Source: JAJXZP01 sp963787185
GTDB taxonomy: Bacteria; Spirochaetota; Spirochaetia; Treponematales; Rectinemataceae
Assembly (NCBI GenBank): GCA_963787185.1
Contig: CAWBCC010000026.1
Span: 100,770-164,769 of the forward strand
Reading direction: 5' to 3'
Length of the DNA: 64,000 nt
This document shows, piece by piece, positions 42,467 to 50,926 of this stretch; the first letter of the stretch is position 1, and each line of letters starts with the position of its first letter. Position numbers and translations under genes: made by a program. Under the pieces are notes generated by a model, which was given only the letters and a program-made list of their open reading frames with translations, was not told where the DNA came from and searched no databases.

Positions 42467-43735
42467 ATGGGCTTCGAGGATCTCTTCGCCAAGTGCGGCA
42501 CCGAGGGTGGCTACTTCGGCGAGTTCAGGCATTCCGGCGACCGTTATTTCACCCAGCCGGTGCTCGACTCCCTGCCGGGCAGGCGGATGCGCTTCGCCGG
42601 CAGGGACTGCATCATGTGGTCGATCAACAACTATCTCGGCCTCGCCGAAAGCGAAGAGGTCAAGGCTGTGGCACGGGAGGCGCTGGAGCGCTGGAGCACG
42701 AGCTCGCCGATGGGTGCGCGGATGATGAGCGGCAACACCGGGGAACACGAGGCTCTCGAAGAGGCTCTAGCAAACTTCGCCGGCAAACAGTCGTCGATCC
42801 TTTTCAATTACGGCTACCTGGGAGTGATGGGGACGGTGAGCGCCCTCGTCGGCCCCGATGACATCATCGTGGTGGACAAGCTCGATCACGCCTCCATCAT
42901 CGACGCGGCCGTCGGCGCGGTGCAGACCAGGCGCAACCTGAGGGTCTTCAGGCACAACGACATGGAGAGCCTCGAGAACCTGCTCAAGGACGTCAACAGG
43001 ACCAGGAAGAAGGGCGTCCTCGTGATCACCGAAGGCGTCTACGGCATGACCGGAGACCTCGCGAAGCTCGACGCGATATGCGAGCTCAAAGACAGGTACG
43101 ACGCCAGGCTCATGATAGACGATGCGCACGGCTTCGGCGTCATGGGCCCGAGCGGCCGCGGCGCTTCGGAGCATTTCGGCGTGGCGGACAAGGTGGACAT
43201 CTATTTCGGCACCTTCGCCAAGGCCTTCGCGGCGATAGGCGGGGTCTCGGCGGCTCAGGGCGACGTGATCGAATGGATCAGGTACAACGCGCGCAGCCAG
43301 GTCTTCGCCAAGGCCCTGCCGATGATCTACGTGAAAAGTCTTCAAAAGACCCTCGAGCTCGTCCGCGACGGCAAAAAGAGGCGCGAAAGGCTCTTCGAGG
43401 TCGCCCGGCGCCTGTCTTCGGGCCTTCGAGAGCTGGGCTTCTATGTCGGCAGGGTGGAATCGCCCATCGTGCCCGTCTTCACGCCGGGAGGCGGAGATCC
43501 GCACGTGGCGATGGATTGGATTCGATTCCTCCGCGAGCAGAATGTCTTCGTGACGGGCGTCATGTATCCCGTCATTCCCAAGAACTACGTGGAGTTTCGG
43601 ATGGTGCCCACCGCCAGCCACCTGGACGAGGATATCGAGCTCACTCTCGAAGCCTTCCGGAAACTGCGCGACGAAAAGAAGCTCGCCCTTTCGATGGATT
43701 GGAGCGGGATCGAAAAGCTCTATGGCTCGAACTAG
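42467..43735 (+). CDS. Cysteate/serine C-acyltransferase (AONS/SPT family, probable CFAT)
   Basis: 422 residues, PLP-dependent alpha-oxoamine synthase. It condenses an acyl thioester with an amino acid; partnered with a cysteate synthase the likely product is 3-dehydrocapnine. Visible motifs are WSINNYLGLAES, SSPMGARMMSGNTGEHEALEE, VVDKLDHASIIDAAVGA, MIDDAHGFGVMGPSGRG and the Schiff-base lysine in FGTFAKAFAAIGG. GARMMSGNT is more like cysteate acyltransferases than like KBL or BioF. AGGAGG precedes the ATG. Serine palmitoyltransferase (sphingolipid synthesis) is the main alternative. Confidence 0.82.
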   Translation: MGFEDLFAKCGTEGGYFGEFRHSGDRYFTQPVLDSLPGRRMRFAGRDCIMWSINNYLGLAESEEVKAVAREALERWSTSSPMGARMMSGNTGEHEALEEALANFAGKQSSILFNYGYLGVMGTVSALVGPDDIIVVDKLDHASIIDAAVGAVQTRRNLRVFRHNDMESLENLLKDVNRTRKKGVLVITEGVYGMTGDLAKLDAICELKDRYDARLMIDDAHGFGVMGPSGRGASEHFGVADKVDIYFGTFAKAFAAIGGVSAAQGDVIEWIRYNARSQVFAKALPMIYVKSLQKTLELVRDGKKRRERLFEVARRLSSGLRELGFYVGRVESPIVPVFTPGGGDPHVAMDWIRFLREQNVFVTGVMYPVIPKNYVEFRMVPTASHLDEDIELTLEAFRKLRDEKKLALSMDWSGIEKLYGSN

Positions 43736-43747
43736 GAAAGCCCCGCC

Positions 43748-44824
43748 ATGAAGCTCTACGGCGGCATACAGCAGATCGGCGTCGGCGTCGAGGATGCGAG
43801 CAAGGCCCGGGACTGGTACTGCCGGAAGCTCGGATTCGACATCCCCCTGATCGACGATTCGGGCATCGCGGACATCATGCTCCGCTATACCGGAGGCGAG
43901 CCGCGTCGGCGCCGGGCGATCCTGGCCGTCAATCTCGAGGGGGGCGGCGGCCTCGAGATATGGCAGTATATCGACCGGAAGCCCATATCCCCCGGCTTCG
44001 AGCCTCGGCTCGGGGATCTTGGCATTTTCGCCGCAAAGCTCAAGTCGTGGGACCTGGGCGCGGCATTCCGAAGTCTCGGCGAAAATGCGATGGGTATGCG
44101 TCTCGATCCCGGCCGGGTCGGGCATTTCTTCATTCGCGATCCCTTCGGCAATATTTTCCAGGTGGTCTCGCGCCCGGATCGGTTCTGCAGGACGAAGTCT
44201 CCGGTGGGAGGAGCCTGCGGAGCCCTGATCGGAGTCTCCGACCTCGATGCCTCATTGAGTTTCTACAAGGGAGTTCTGGGTTTCGATACGATAGTCTATG
44301 ACGTGAGGGGAGTCTTCGAGGATCTCGGTGGGCTTCCCGGCGGCGAGGGCAGTTTCCGCAGGACTCTGATCGCCCGAAGCGGCCCTTCGGCGGGACCCTT
44401 CTCGCAGCTGCTCGGCTCGGGCGAGATAGAATTGTTCCAGGCCCTGGACCGAAGTCCCCGTAAGCTTTTCGAAGGACGCTTCTGGGGCGATCCGGGCTTC
44501 ATCCACCTCTGTTTCGACGTCCGGGGCATGGCCGAGCTCAAGCGGGAAGCCGCCGCCGCGGGCCACCCCTTTACCGTAGACAGCAATCCGGACGCCGAAT
44601 CGCAGATGGCCGAAAGCTTCAGCATGGGCAGCGCCTCCGGCCGCTTCGCCTACATGGAAGACCCGGACGGCACCTTGATGGAGCTGGTCGAGACCCACCG
44701 CCTTCCCATCTTCGCGAAGCTGGGATGGTACCTCGATCTTCGCAGGGGCGATGCGTCCGCTCCCCTGCCGCGCTGGATATTGAAGATGCTCAGGCTGAGC
44801 CGGATTCGCGCGAGGCGTTTCTAG
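43748..44824 (+). CDS. Two-domain VOC (glyoxalase/dioxygenase fold) protein
   Basis: 358 residues with two vicinal-oxygen-chelate modules: residues 1-145 (QIGVGVEDASKARDWYCRKLGF ... HFFIRDPFGNIFQVV) and 155-330 (IGVSDLDASLSFYKGVLGF ... IHLCFDVRGM ... AYMEDPDGTLMELVETH). The DPFG/DPDG and E positions for metal binding are present. Starts 12 bases after the acyltransferase stop, so it is probably co-expressed. Could oxidise or isomerise the lipid product or precursor; substrate unknown. A C-terminal basic tail (RLSRIRARRF) may be membrane-proximal. Confidence 0.8.
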   Translation: MKLYGGIQQIGVGVEDASKARDWYCRKLGFDIPLIDDSGIADIMLRYTGGEPRRRRAILAVNLEGGGGLEIWQYIDRKPISPGFEPRLGDLGIFAAKLKSWDLGAAFRSLGENAMGMRLDPGRVGHFFIRDPFGNIFQVVSRPDRFCRTKSPVGGACGALIGVSDLDASLSFYKGVLGFDTIVYDVRGVFEDLGGLPGGEGSFRRTLIARSGPSAGPFSQLLGSGEIELFQALDRSPRKLFEGRFWGDPGFIHLCFDVRGMAELKREAAAAGHPFTVDSNPDAESQMAESFSMGSASGRFAYMEDPDGTLMELVETHRLPIFAKLGWYLDLRRGDASAPLPRWILKMLRLSRIRARRF

Positions 44825-44862
44825 CGTCGACACAATCCAAAGCGCAGTTCGAGAACCTCACA

Positions 44863-46074
44863 TTACAGGGCGATGCTCATCGTCGTGACGGTCTCGTTTT
44901 TCATCTCGTCGAGGACGACGCTCGAAGAAAACGCCATGCCTTCCTGGGCGCAGGCTTTCTCGAAGCCCGCGTAATAGGCGAGGCTGAGCTCGGCGTACTG
45001 GTCGTCGCGGGCGACGCTCTTCAGAAGGCATTCGAGGTCCGTTCGCTTGACGCTCTTCCTATGGCCGAACGCGTCCTGGCCCTGCGGGCCGTAGCCGATG
45101 AGGCCCTTCGTCCGTACTGCTATGTCGAGATGACCCGATCCCGATCGCGCGCCCGGCAGGCCCGCGAACGATATGCGGAGCACCATGGACTCCCCGCGCT
45201 GCGCGGCTATTTTGATGAGTCTTTCCCGGAATTCCGGCTCGGAGAGCAGGTGCTGAATCTCTTCGGGATGGGCCCGCGCGCTACGGTCGTGTTGAGCCAG
45301 ACTCTGGTAATACGATTTCTCGGCCACTTGGATCAGCTCCATGAGCAGCAGGGAGAGCTGCCCCGCCAAGCCTACCCGTTTGGCGTAGGTCAGCACCGTC
45401 TCCGCGGCTCGATCGATTCCCGCCGGGCCCAAAAGAGTCAGGAGGAGCAAAGTCTCCTTGTCGATGGCGTCGATGAGCTCGGCTATCCATCCCAGACCCT
45501 CTTCCGCGTCGTCGAAGCAGGCGCCCCCCGTCGCGGAACGGATACACTCCGTTTCCACTGCGTCGCGGAGCGAGGATATCCGGACGACTTGTGATCCGAT
45601 CGCCGAGGCGATGGAGTCGCGGCTCGCGAAAATGGCCAGGGCAGAGGGAGCCGCGAGCAGTCTGGCGGCATGAGGGTTCGATACGAGAAGGCGCTTGAGC
45701 TCGGGGCGGAAACGGGCTATCAGGGCGCCGGCAAGGAACAATCGCGTCATGCCGATGAGCGGAGCGCGGGCCGAAATGAACTCGGATCGGTCGAGCTCGA
45801 TATGCGACAACATGTTGCGGACCACGAGGTGCTTGAGCGAATCGGCTCGGCAGCTGCGCCAGGCGAAGCCGGTTCCCCGCTCCCCGTCCCAGCCATGCAA
45901 GTCTCGCAGGGGTATATGGTTGTAGAGGCAGTAGTTGATCCCATTCTGATTGAGGAAGTACTTAGCCTGAATATCGAAGCTATCCGACCTCGTACCGACT
46001 GCGACCAACGGGATCCTATTCCGCACGTGTGCATCGCGCATTTCGGAGGCGATAGTAAGAGTCTTCGCACTCAT
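44863..46074 (-). CDS. Hypothetical protein, 403 residues
   Basis: Not recognised. The N-terminal part has NQNGINYCLYNHIPLRDLHGWDGERGTGFAWRSC, a YNHIPLRDL...GWD pattern. The middle is alpha-helical and leucine-rich (ETLLLLTLLGPAGIDRAAETVLTYAKRVGLAGQLSLLLMELIQVAEKSYYQ), and a C-terminal beta-like segment holds SMVLRISFAGLPGARSGSG. No signal peptide or clear membrane helix. Codon use matches the chromosome. It is convergent with the VOC gene and upstream of nothing obvious. May be lineage-specific. Confidence 0.75.
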   Translation of the reverse strand: MSAKTLTIASEMRDAHVRNRIPLVAVGTRSDSFDIQAKYFLNQNGINYCLYNHIPLRDLHGWDGERGTGFAWRSCRADSLKHLVVRNMLSHIELDRSEFISARAPLIGMTRLFLAGALIARFRPELKRLLVSNPHAARLLAAPSALAIFASRDSIASAIGSQVVRISSLRDAVETECIRSATGGACFDDAEEGLGWIAELIDAIDKETLLLLTLLGPAGIDRAAETVLTYAKRVGLAGQLSLLLMELIQVAEKSYYQSLAQHDRSARAHPEEIQHLLSEPEFRERLIKIAAQRGESMVLRISFAGLPGARSGSGHLDIAVRTKGLIGYGPQGQDAFGHRKSVKRTDLECLLKSVARDDQYAELSLAYYAGFEKACAQEGMAFSSSVVLDEMKNETVTTMSIAL

Positions 46075-46188
46075 TTTTATTAGAGTAGCGGCAATTTTGG
46101 ATGAAATCGCGCCCTTCGCTCCGGGAAGGACGGGGGCGGATCGGGCTTACGCGTTCCGCATCGGAAGGACACTGGGGTCGTCGAGGGA

Positions 46189-47616
46189 TCAATCCGAGCC
46201 GCTCACGAGAACGACGCGATTGCGGCCGGCTTCTTTCGCTTTGTACATCGCCTTGTCGGCCAGCTCGATGAGTTCCTCGAGCCGCAGTTTCTTTCCCGGC
46301 ATCGCGGCGGCGACTCCGAAGCTTGCGGTCAAGGCCGCATTGATTCCGGGAAACGAGGCGCGCTCGAGGCTCGACCTGATCCGGTCGGCGATGTCTTCCG
46401 CCACGGCCGGGGCGACATTGGGCAGGAGGGCGACATATTCCTCCCCGCCGAATCGGCATATGAGATCTTCCTGGCGAAGGACTTTCTTGCAGAGTTCGGC
46501 GACCTTGCAGAGAACCATGTCTCCCACGAGATGGCCGTACCTGTCGTTGAACATCTTGAAATGATCTATGTCCAATAGAATCAAGGCGGTAACGTGCCCC
46601 TCCGCCTCCATCCGCGCCAGAAGCTCGGTGCCCCTCCCCATCAAAAAGCGGCGGCTGTGAAGACCGGTCAGCGGATCGGTCTGCGCCTCTTCCATGAGGC
46701 TCTGGTATTTGCGGGCATTCGACAACGCGACGGCGAGGGTATCCCCGAAGGCCATGGCGGGCCAGACGTGTTCGCTGCGGAAGGCCCCGTGCTCGCGATG
46801 GCAAAACTCCAATACGCCGATGAGTTCCTGGTGGAGGACGAGAGGAATGCCCATCCAGGAAGAGAAAAGAATAACTTTTTCCGGCACCGGTTTCCAGCAG
46901 GCGGGATTCATATCGTCCAGAATCACGGGGCTTCTTTCGCGGATCACCTGCCAGACGGGACTGGAGGCCGCATGATCGGGCGCGCCTGAGATCTGCAGCT
47001 CCGCACTTTCGCGGCCGATGAGTATCAACTCTTCGCCGTCGAATCCGTACACGCGAGCCAGCTCGAAGGGGACGTAGGCCTGCGCCTGCCGCAGGACGAG
47101 ATCGATGGTCGCGTCCGCCTCGAGCATGGTCGAGGCGGCCATGCCCGCGACCCGCAATGCCTCCGTCAGGGCGAAATGGCGCTCCTCCTCGGCCAGACTG
47201 CGCCGGAGCAGGGTTTCCGCTTCTTTCCGCGCGGTGATATCCTGATCGAAGCCTGCGAAAAGCGCGATCTCTCCGGAGGCGGAGCGTCGGAGCACGGTGC
47301 CGTGGGACTGGATCCAATGCCATCCATTCTGGGGATCCAGGATACGGAACTCCACGAAAAACTCGTCCTCATCGCCTCGACGAGCCCGATCGAAAAAGGC
47401 CCGGTACGGAAGCAGGTCCTCCGGATGAACGAAGGCATCGAACCCTTCCGATCGAAGCTTCGCGGAATCGTAGCCCAGCTTCTCCAGCGGGAGGCTGCTC
47501 TGCGACCATCCTTCCTCGAAGTCGACGAGGTAGAATCCAAGCTTTCGAAGACCTTCGAAGGAGTCCTCGCTTTGTACCAACTTCAGGAAATGACGGAGCC
47601 ATTCTTCATTCGCCAT
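46189..47616 (-). CDS. Diguanylate cyclase with PAS and GAF sensor domains
   Basis: 475 residues, soluble. PAS (about 20-135, with FVEFRILDPQNGWHWIQSHGTV), GAF (about 155-300) and GGDEF (310-475) domains in order. The catalytic motif is GGEEY at residues 390-394, a tolerated variant of GGEEF, and the inhibitory I-site RQED at 381-384 is intact. LDIDHFKMFNDRYGHLVGD binds metal and substrate. Predicted active in c-di-GMP synthesis with product inhibition. Follows the broken chemotaxis receptor in the same direction, 33 bases downstream. Confidence 0.92.
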   Translation of the reverse strand: MANEEWLRHFLKLVQSEDSFEGLRKLGFYLVDFEEGWSQSSLPLEKLGYDSAKLRSEGFDAFVHPEDLLPYRAFFDRARRGDEDEFFVEFRILDPQNGWHWIQSHGTVLRRSASGEIALFAGFDQDITARKEAETLLRRSLAEEERHFALTEALRVAGMAASTMLEADATIDLVLRQAQAYVPFELARVYGFDGEELILIGRESAELQISGAPDHAASSPVWQVIRERSPVILDDMNPACWKPVPEKVILFSSWMGIPLVLHQELIGVLEFCHREHGAFRSEHVWPAMAFGDTLAVALSNARKYQSLMEEAQTDPLTGLHSRRFLMGRGTELLARMEAEGHVTALILLDIDHFKMFNDRYGHLVGDMVLCKVAELCKKVLRQEDLICRFGGEEYVALLPNVAPAVAEDIADRIRSSLERASFPGINAALTASFGVAAAMPGKKLRLEELIELADKAMYKAKEAGRNRVVLVSGSD

Positions 47617-47649
47617 CGTTTCGCCCCGAATGTCGGCGCTCGGGCCTGC

Positions 47650-48653
47650 TCACACCTTGAACGTGCCGATCGAGCTTTCTATCGAGTGGATACTGCCCTT
47701 CGTCGTCTCGGCGAGATCCGATACCGAGAGTGCCGCCTTGCTCACATCACCCGCGCCCTGCGACATTTCATCCATGCTTCCTGCGATTTGGAGAGACGCT
47801 TCTCTGAGAAGATGCATTTGATCGAGAACGACGGCGTTGCCTGCGGTCATCTCCTTCGCGCCGGCCCGGACGGCAGACTGGGTATCGATCATGTCTTTCA
47901 GTGCCTCCAGGATCTGATGGGAGCCTTCTTTCTGTTCGATCATGGCATGCTCGATTTCGTGCACGAAGGACTCGGTGTCGCCGATGTCTTTTGCGATCGT
48001 AGCGAAGGCGGCTCCGGAATCTCGAGATGCGGAGACGACGAGCTCGATCTCCCCGCGTCTCCCGCATGCGCCGCTTCGATGGCGGCGTTCATTGCGAGAA
48101 GATTCGTCAATGAAGCGATGGAAGCGATCGTTTCGTTGGCTTCGCGGAGAAGTCGCGACTGGCCGACAATGACGCCGATCTCGTCCCTGCGCGCTATGGC
48201 TATGGATCTGGTGAGATCGGCCTCGCCCTCCGCGATGGAATCGATTTCTTCGCCCAGAAAACGAAGAGGCTTGATGATCAGAGAGCTTACGGAGAAGGCG
48301 ATCACGATGCTCTGGATCGCCGCCGTGATGGTCGTCTGGAGAATGGTGGACACGAGGAGATGCAGAAGGTCCGACTTGACGCTATTGAAATCGTAGACCA
48401 CCGTCACCGTACCGATGCTCTTTCCGTCCTTCTCTATATTTGCGGTTTTCGCGAGACTGCCGCCGCCGAGCACCGCCTCCGCCCCCAATTCCGGGCCCGA
48501 TGTCGAGCGTCGTACCGCGGCGAATCTGAAGCGGAGGCTCTCCGTAGAAATTTCCTCAAGCATGACCAGCTCCTTTTGGGGCATACCGGGCATACGGCGA
48601 AACATGAAGCACGGCAAGCACGGCATACCGGTCGTCTCCCGGATTCCCTCCAA
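47650..48653 (-). pseudogene. Methyl-accepting chemotaxis protein, frameshifted remnant
   Basis: From 48653 downward the sequence reads a partial sensor, one transmembrane helix (LLVSTILQTTITAAIQSIVIAFSV), a HAMP linker (IIKPLRFLGEEIDSIAEGEADLTRSI) and the signalling tip ASLTNLLAMNAAIEAAHAGDAGR. There the frame shifts; the other frame continues with ELVVSASRDSGAAFATIAKDIGDTESF and on to MHEIEHAMIEQKEGS...IESSIGTFKV, a normal receptor C terminus. The first transmembrane helix and much of the methylation helix between HAMP and tip are missing. So both a deletion and a frameshift are present, and a sequencing error alone would not explain it. Confidence 0.8.
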
Positions 48654-48776
48654 TCGGAGACGAGTGTTGCATGGGAAAGTTATCGGCGAGTTATCTTTGT
48701 GTGCGGATACGGTGAATGCGATTCCTCTGCCCCCGGGCCAATTTCAAGAATCGACCGAATTTTGAAAAGGCCTCCC

Positions 48777-49247
48777 CTAGAGGGATTTTTCCATAAAGAG
48801 AGCCCCTTCCAACGGATTCTCCACATATTTCTCTATCTCATAAAAGCCGAAGCTGCGATACAGGTTTTGCGCTTTGGTCATCTTCTTCAGGGTATCCAAT
48901 CTCATCAGCTTATAACCTTTCCTTTTTGCTTCCCCCAGGATCAGAGTCACGAGAGCTTTCCCTATCCCTTTGCCTTTGTATTCATCCTTTACGAACAGTC
49001 TTTTCATCTCGCATATTCCCTCTCCGATTTTTTTCATGCCGATGCAGGCTATGATCTTGTCGGCATCCTTCGCGACGAAGAAGGAATTATCCGGTTCTTG
49101 ATAGGCTCGCGGGAATTGCTCCAGTTCCTCGGCGATTTTCTGAAATGACAGATCGAGATCGATCCAATCCACGTATTCCTTGATGAGGTCCTTCGCTTTC
49201 GGAATATCCGAAACCTCCAATTTCGAGTAGAGGATTTCATCACCCAT
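48777..49247 (-). CDS. GNAT family N-acetyltransferase
   Basis: 156 residues. EMKRLFVKDEYKGKGIGKALVTLILGEAKRKGY contains the acetyl-CoA-binding Q/RxxGxG/A motif (YKGKGIGKA), and NLYRSFGFYEIEKYVENPLEGALFMEKSL is the usual C terminus. The ATG at 49247 follows GGAGG; upstream in-frame codons to 49313 lack it. The gene is markedly lower in GC than its neighbours and Lys-rich, suggesting recent transfer. Substrate unknown. Confidence 0.9.
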   Translation of the reverse strand: MGDEILYSKLEVSDIPKAKDLIKEYVDWIDLDLSFQKIAEELEQFPRAYQEPDNSFFVAKDADKIIACIGMKKIGEGICEMKRLFVKDEYKGKGIGKALVTLILGEAKRKGYKLMRLDTLKKMTKAQNLYRSFGFYEIEKYVENPLEGALFMEKSL

Positions 49248-49394
49248 GTATCTATATCCTCCGAGTAGTGTAGATGCCCCCAATGGGGCTGTCAAGTTTT
49301 GTGCACAGCACACTGATGGTCCCCTTGAAGAGGAGCGACGTTTTCCCCCATGTGAAGCATGGATATATGCCGCCTGACGTGGCTCTCCTCCGCC

Positions 49395-50246
49395 TCATTG
49401 GCTCGGCAGTTTTGTCCAGTCGAGACCGCGGCCCGCGAGGTCGGGTTGGCAGACAGGGCAGAAGAAGGAATCGAAGCCGAGGACACCCGCCTTACGGATG
49501 AGGGCGCCGCAGCGCGGGCATTTCTGCCCCGCCCTGCCCCGCACGCGCATGTGACCGCGCACCTTGTCCTCGAGGGGTCGGTCGGCGCTCTCCACCTCCT
49601 CGATGCCCCACGCGAGGACCGAACGTACGGCATCGTACAACGCGCGCCGCTTCTCGGGCGATAGAGCGTAACAAGGCGCCTTGGGATGAATGCCCGCCTC
49701 GAAGAGGATCTCATCGGCATAGGCGTTGCCGATGGCGGAGAGACAGGTCTGGTCCATTATGAACACCCGCGCCTGGCAGCGCTTCCTGGCGATGAGGCTC
49801 GAAAAAAGCTCGAAGGTAAAGTCGGACGAAGCGACGTCGATACCCTGGGTCAGATACCCCGGTATCGATCCGAAGTCGCCCACGACGGATAGGTATATCT
49901 TGCCCATCGACTTTTCGTCGCCGTAGTGGAGGGCCCGGCCATCCTCGAGCTCGAAGCTGAAGGCGGTCGCGGGCAATGCCTTCTCTCCTGGCCCTGCCAG
50001 CTTCAGTCTGCCGGCGAGCATAAGATGCATCACGAGATCCAGGCCGGGATCGAGACCGAAGTGGAGGAAGGGACCATGACGCTCGAGTCCGCGCAGGACC
50101 TTTCCTGCCACGAGATCGGGGAATGAGCCGGGCACGAGGATGCGCAACACGATCGGATTCTTGACAGCGGCGCGCAGGATTCGCCGCCCCTCGATCTCGG
50201 GGCCGAGAGCCTTTACGATATGCACGAGGTCGGGCAGTTCGGGCAT
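49395..50246 (-). CDS. Fpg/Nei family DNA glycosylase
   Basis: 283 residues. It starts MPELPDL with catalytic Pro2 and Glu3, has MHLMLAGRLKL in the H2TH-preceding beta domain, IGNAYADEILFEAGIHP in the H2TH helices, and a C4 zinc finger CPRC...CPVC at the end. Base-excision repair of oxidised bases. Oddity: at the position of the conserved Fpg lysine (usually RGKYL) it reads RHGPFLHF, so the substrate range may differ from 8-oxoguanine. 852 bases, full length. Confidence 0.9.
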   Translation of the reverse strand: MPELPDLVHIVKALGPEIEGRRILRAAVKNPIVLRILVPGSFPDLVAGKVLRGLERHGPFLHFGLDPGLDLVMHLMLAGRLKLAGPGEKALPATAFSFELEDGRALHYGDEKSMGKIYLSVVGDFGSIPGYLTQGIDVASSDFTFELFSSLIARKRCQARVFIMDQTCLSAIGNAYADEILFEAGIHPKAPCYALSPEKRRALYDAVRSVLAWGIEEVESADRPLEDKVRGHMRVRGRAGQKCPRCGALIRKAGVLGFDSFFCPVCQPDLAGRGLDWTKLPSQ

Positions 50247-50722
50247 AGCGCTTCAGCGCGCAGGGCCCGCTGGGGTCGGGCGGTCGCGCTCTCTCCCGGG
50301 GCGGAGCCGGAGGCCTGGACGGCCGCCGGCCATGAAAAACATCGAGACACGATGAGCCATCCAGCCTCCGATGCGCGAGCCGCTCTCGCCGACTCGCTTT
50401 CCGTGCAGTTCCGCCGGCAAATGCCGTGTGGACTTCCAACGATACTACGGATCAGGAGAGCGATGGAAGGGAATTGCAGGCGGGAGGGAAACCGTGTTAG
50501 GCGCGCTCGTGGGGCGCAGGATTCGGGACCATTATGCCAAGTTCCATCTTCAATAAGAGCGACACTCATCTCGTTATCATCGAATGCAACCAAACAAAGA
50601 GGCTGTTCGCGGACGTATAGCCCCGATGATCGCGAAGGTCGGCAGCTCACTGTTTTTCTGGAAGTGTTGAGAGATCCTCTCCCTCAGGGTCTCGACCGGC
50701 AGAGCAGTTCCGGTGCGCTATA

Positions 50723-50736
50723 ATGACCATAGTCAA
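50723..50736. promoter_or_regulatory. Distal operator candidate of lactate operon
   Basis: ATGACCATAGTCAA, a near palindrome matching the proximal site TTGACTGTAGTCAA in 11 of 14 positions. Centres are 107 bases apart, about ten helical turns, permitting looping. A weaker related sequence (TTGACTATACGACT) lies between them at 50755. Confidence 0.5.
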
Positions 50737-50829
50737 TATATCAATTATTTTTTTTTGACTATACGACTACCGTTGTCCAAGCAATGACGTAAGTTTTACT
50801 CTATAGCTAACAAATTCAAAAATTAAAAC

Positions 50830-50859
50830 TTGACTGTAGTCAATTTTAATGCTTACTAT
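50830..50859 (+). promoter_or_regulatory. lctP promoter with overlapping operator
   Basis: -35 TTGACT (50830-50835) and -10 TACTAT (50854-50859) with an 18-base spacer. The perfect palindrome TTGAC-TGTA-GTCAA (50830-50843) covers the -35, the expected position of a repressor site. The TetR-type regulator at the end of the operon is the natural candidate. Confidence 0.55.
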
Positions 50860-50926
50860 ACTTTGCGTTCGAACGGATCGTTTTGCAGCATGGCGCCTAC
50901 TTCTTCATGAGGAGGACCAGAAAACT

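Larger units (their letters stand above)
50247..50926. other. Non-coding gap upstream of the lactate operon
   Basis: 680 bases. The first 450 are GC-rich, with no reading frame that resembles a protein I know. The last 200 are strongly AT-rich and contain the operator and promoter candidates annotated separately. Confidence 0.6.

Noticed and set aside
49250..49394. Possible insertion-sequence end near TGCCCCCAATGGGGCTGTCAA
   Set aside because: No transposase and no matching inverted end found in the window.
50220..50723. 167-residue open frame before the lactate operon
   Set aside because: No ribosome site, overlaps the glycosylase start in antisense, and the composition is not protein-like.
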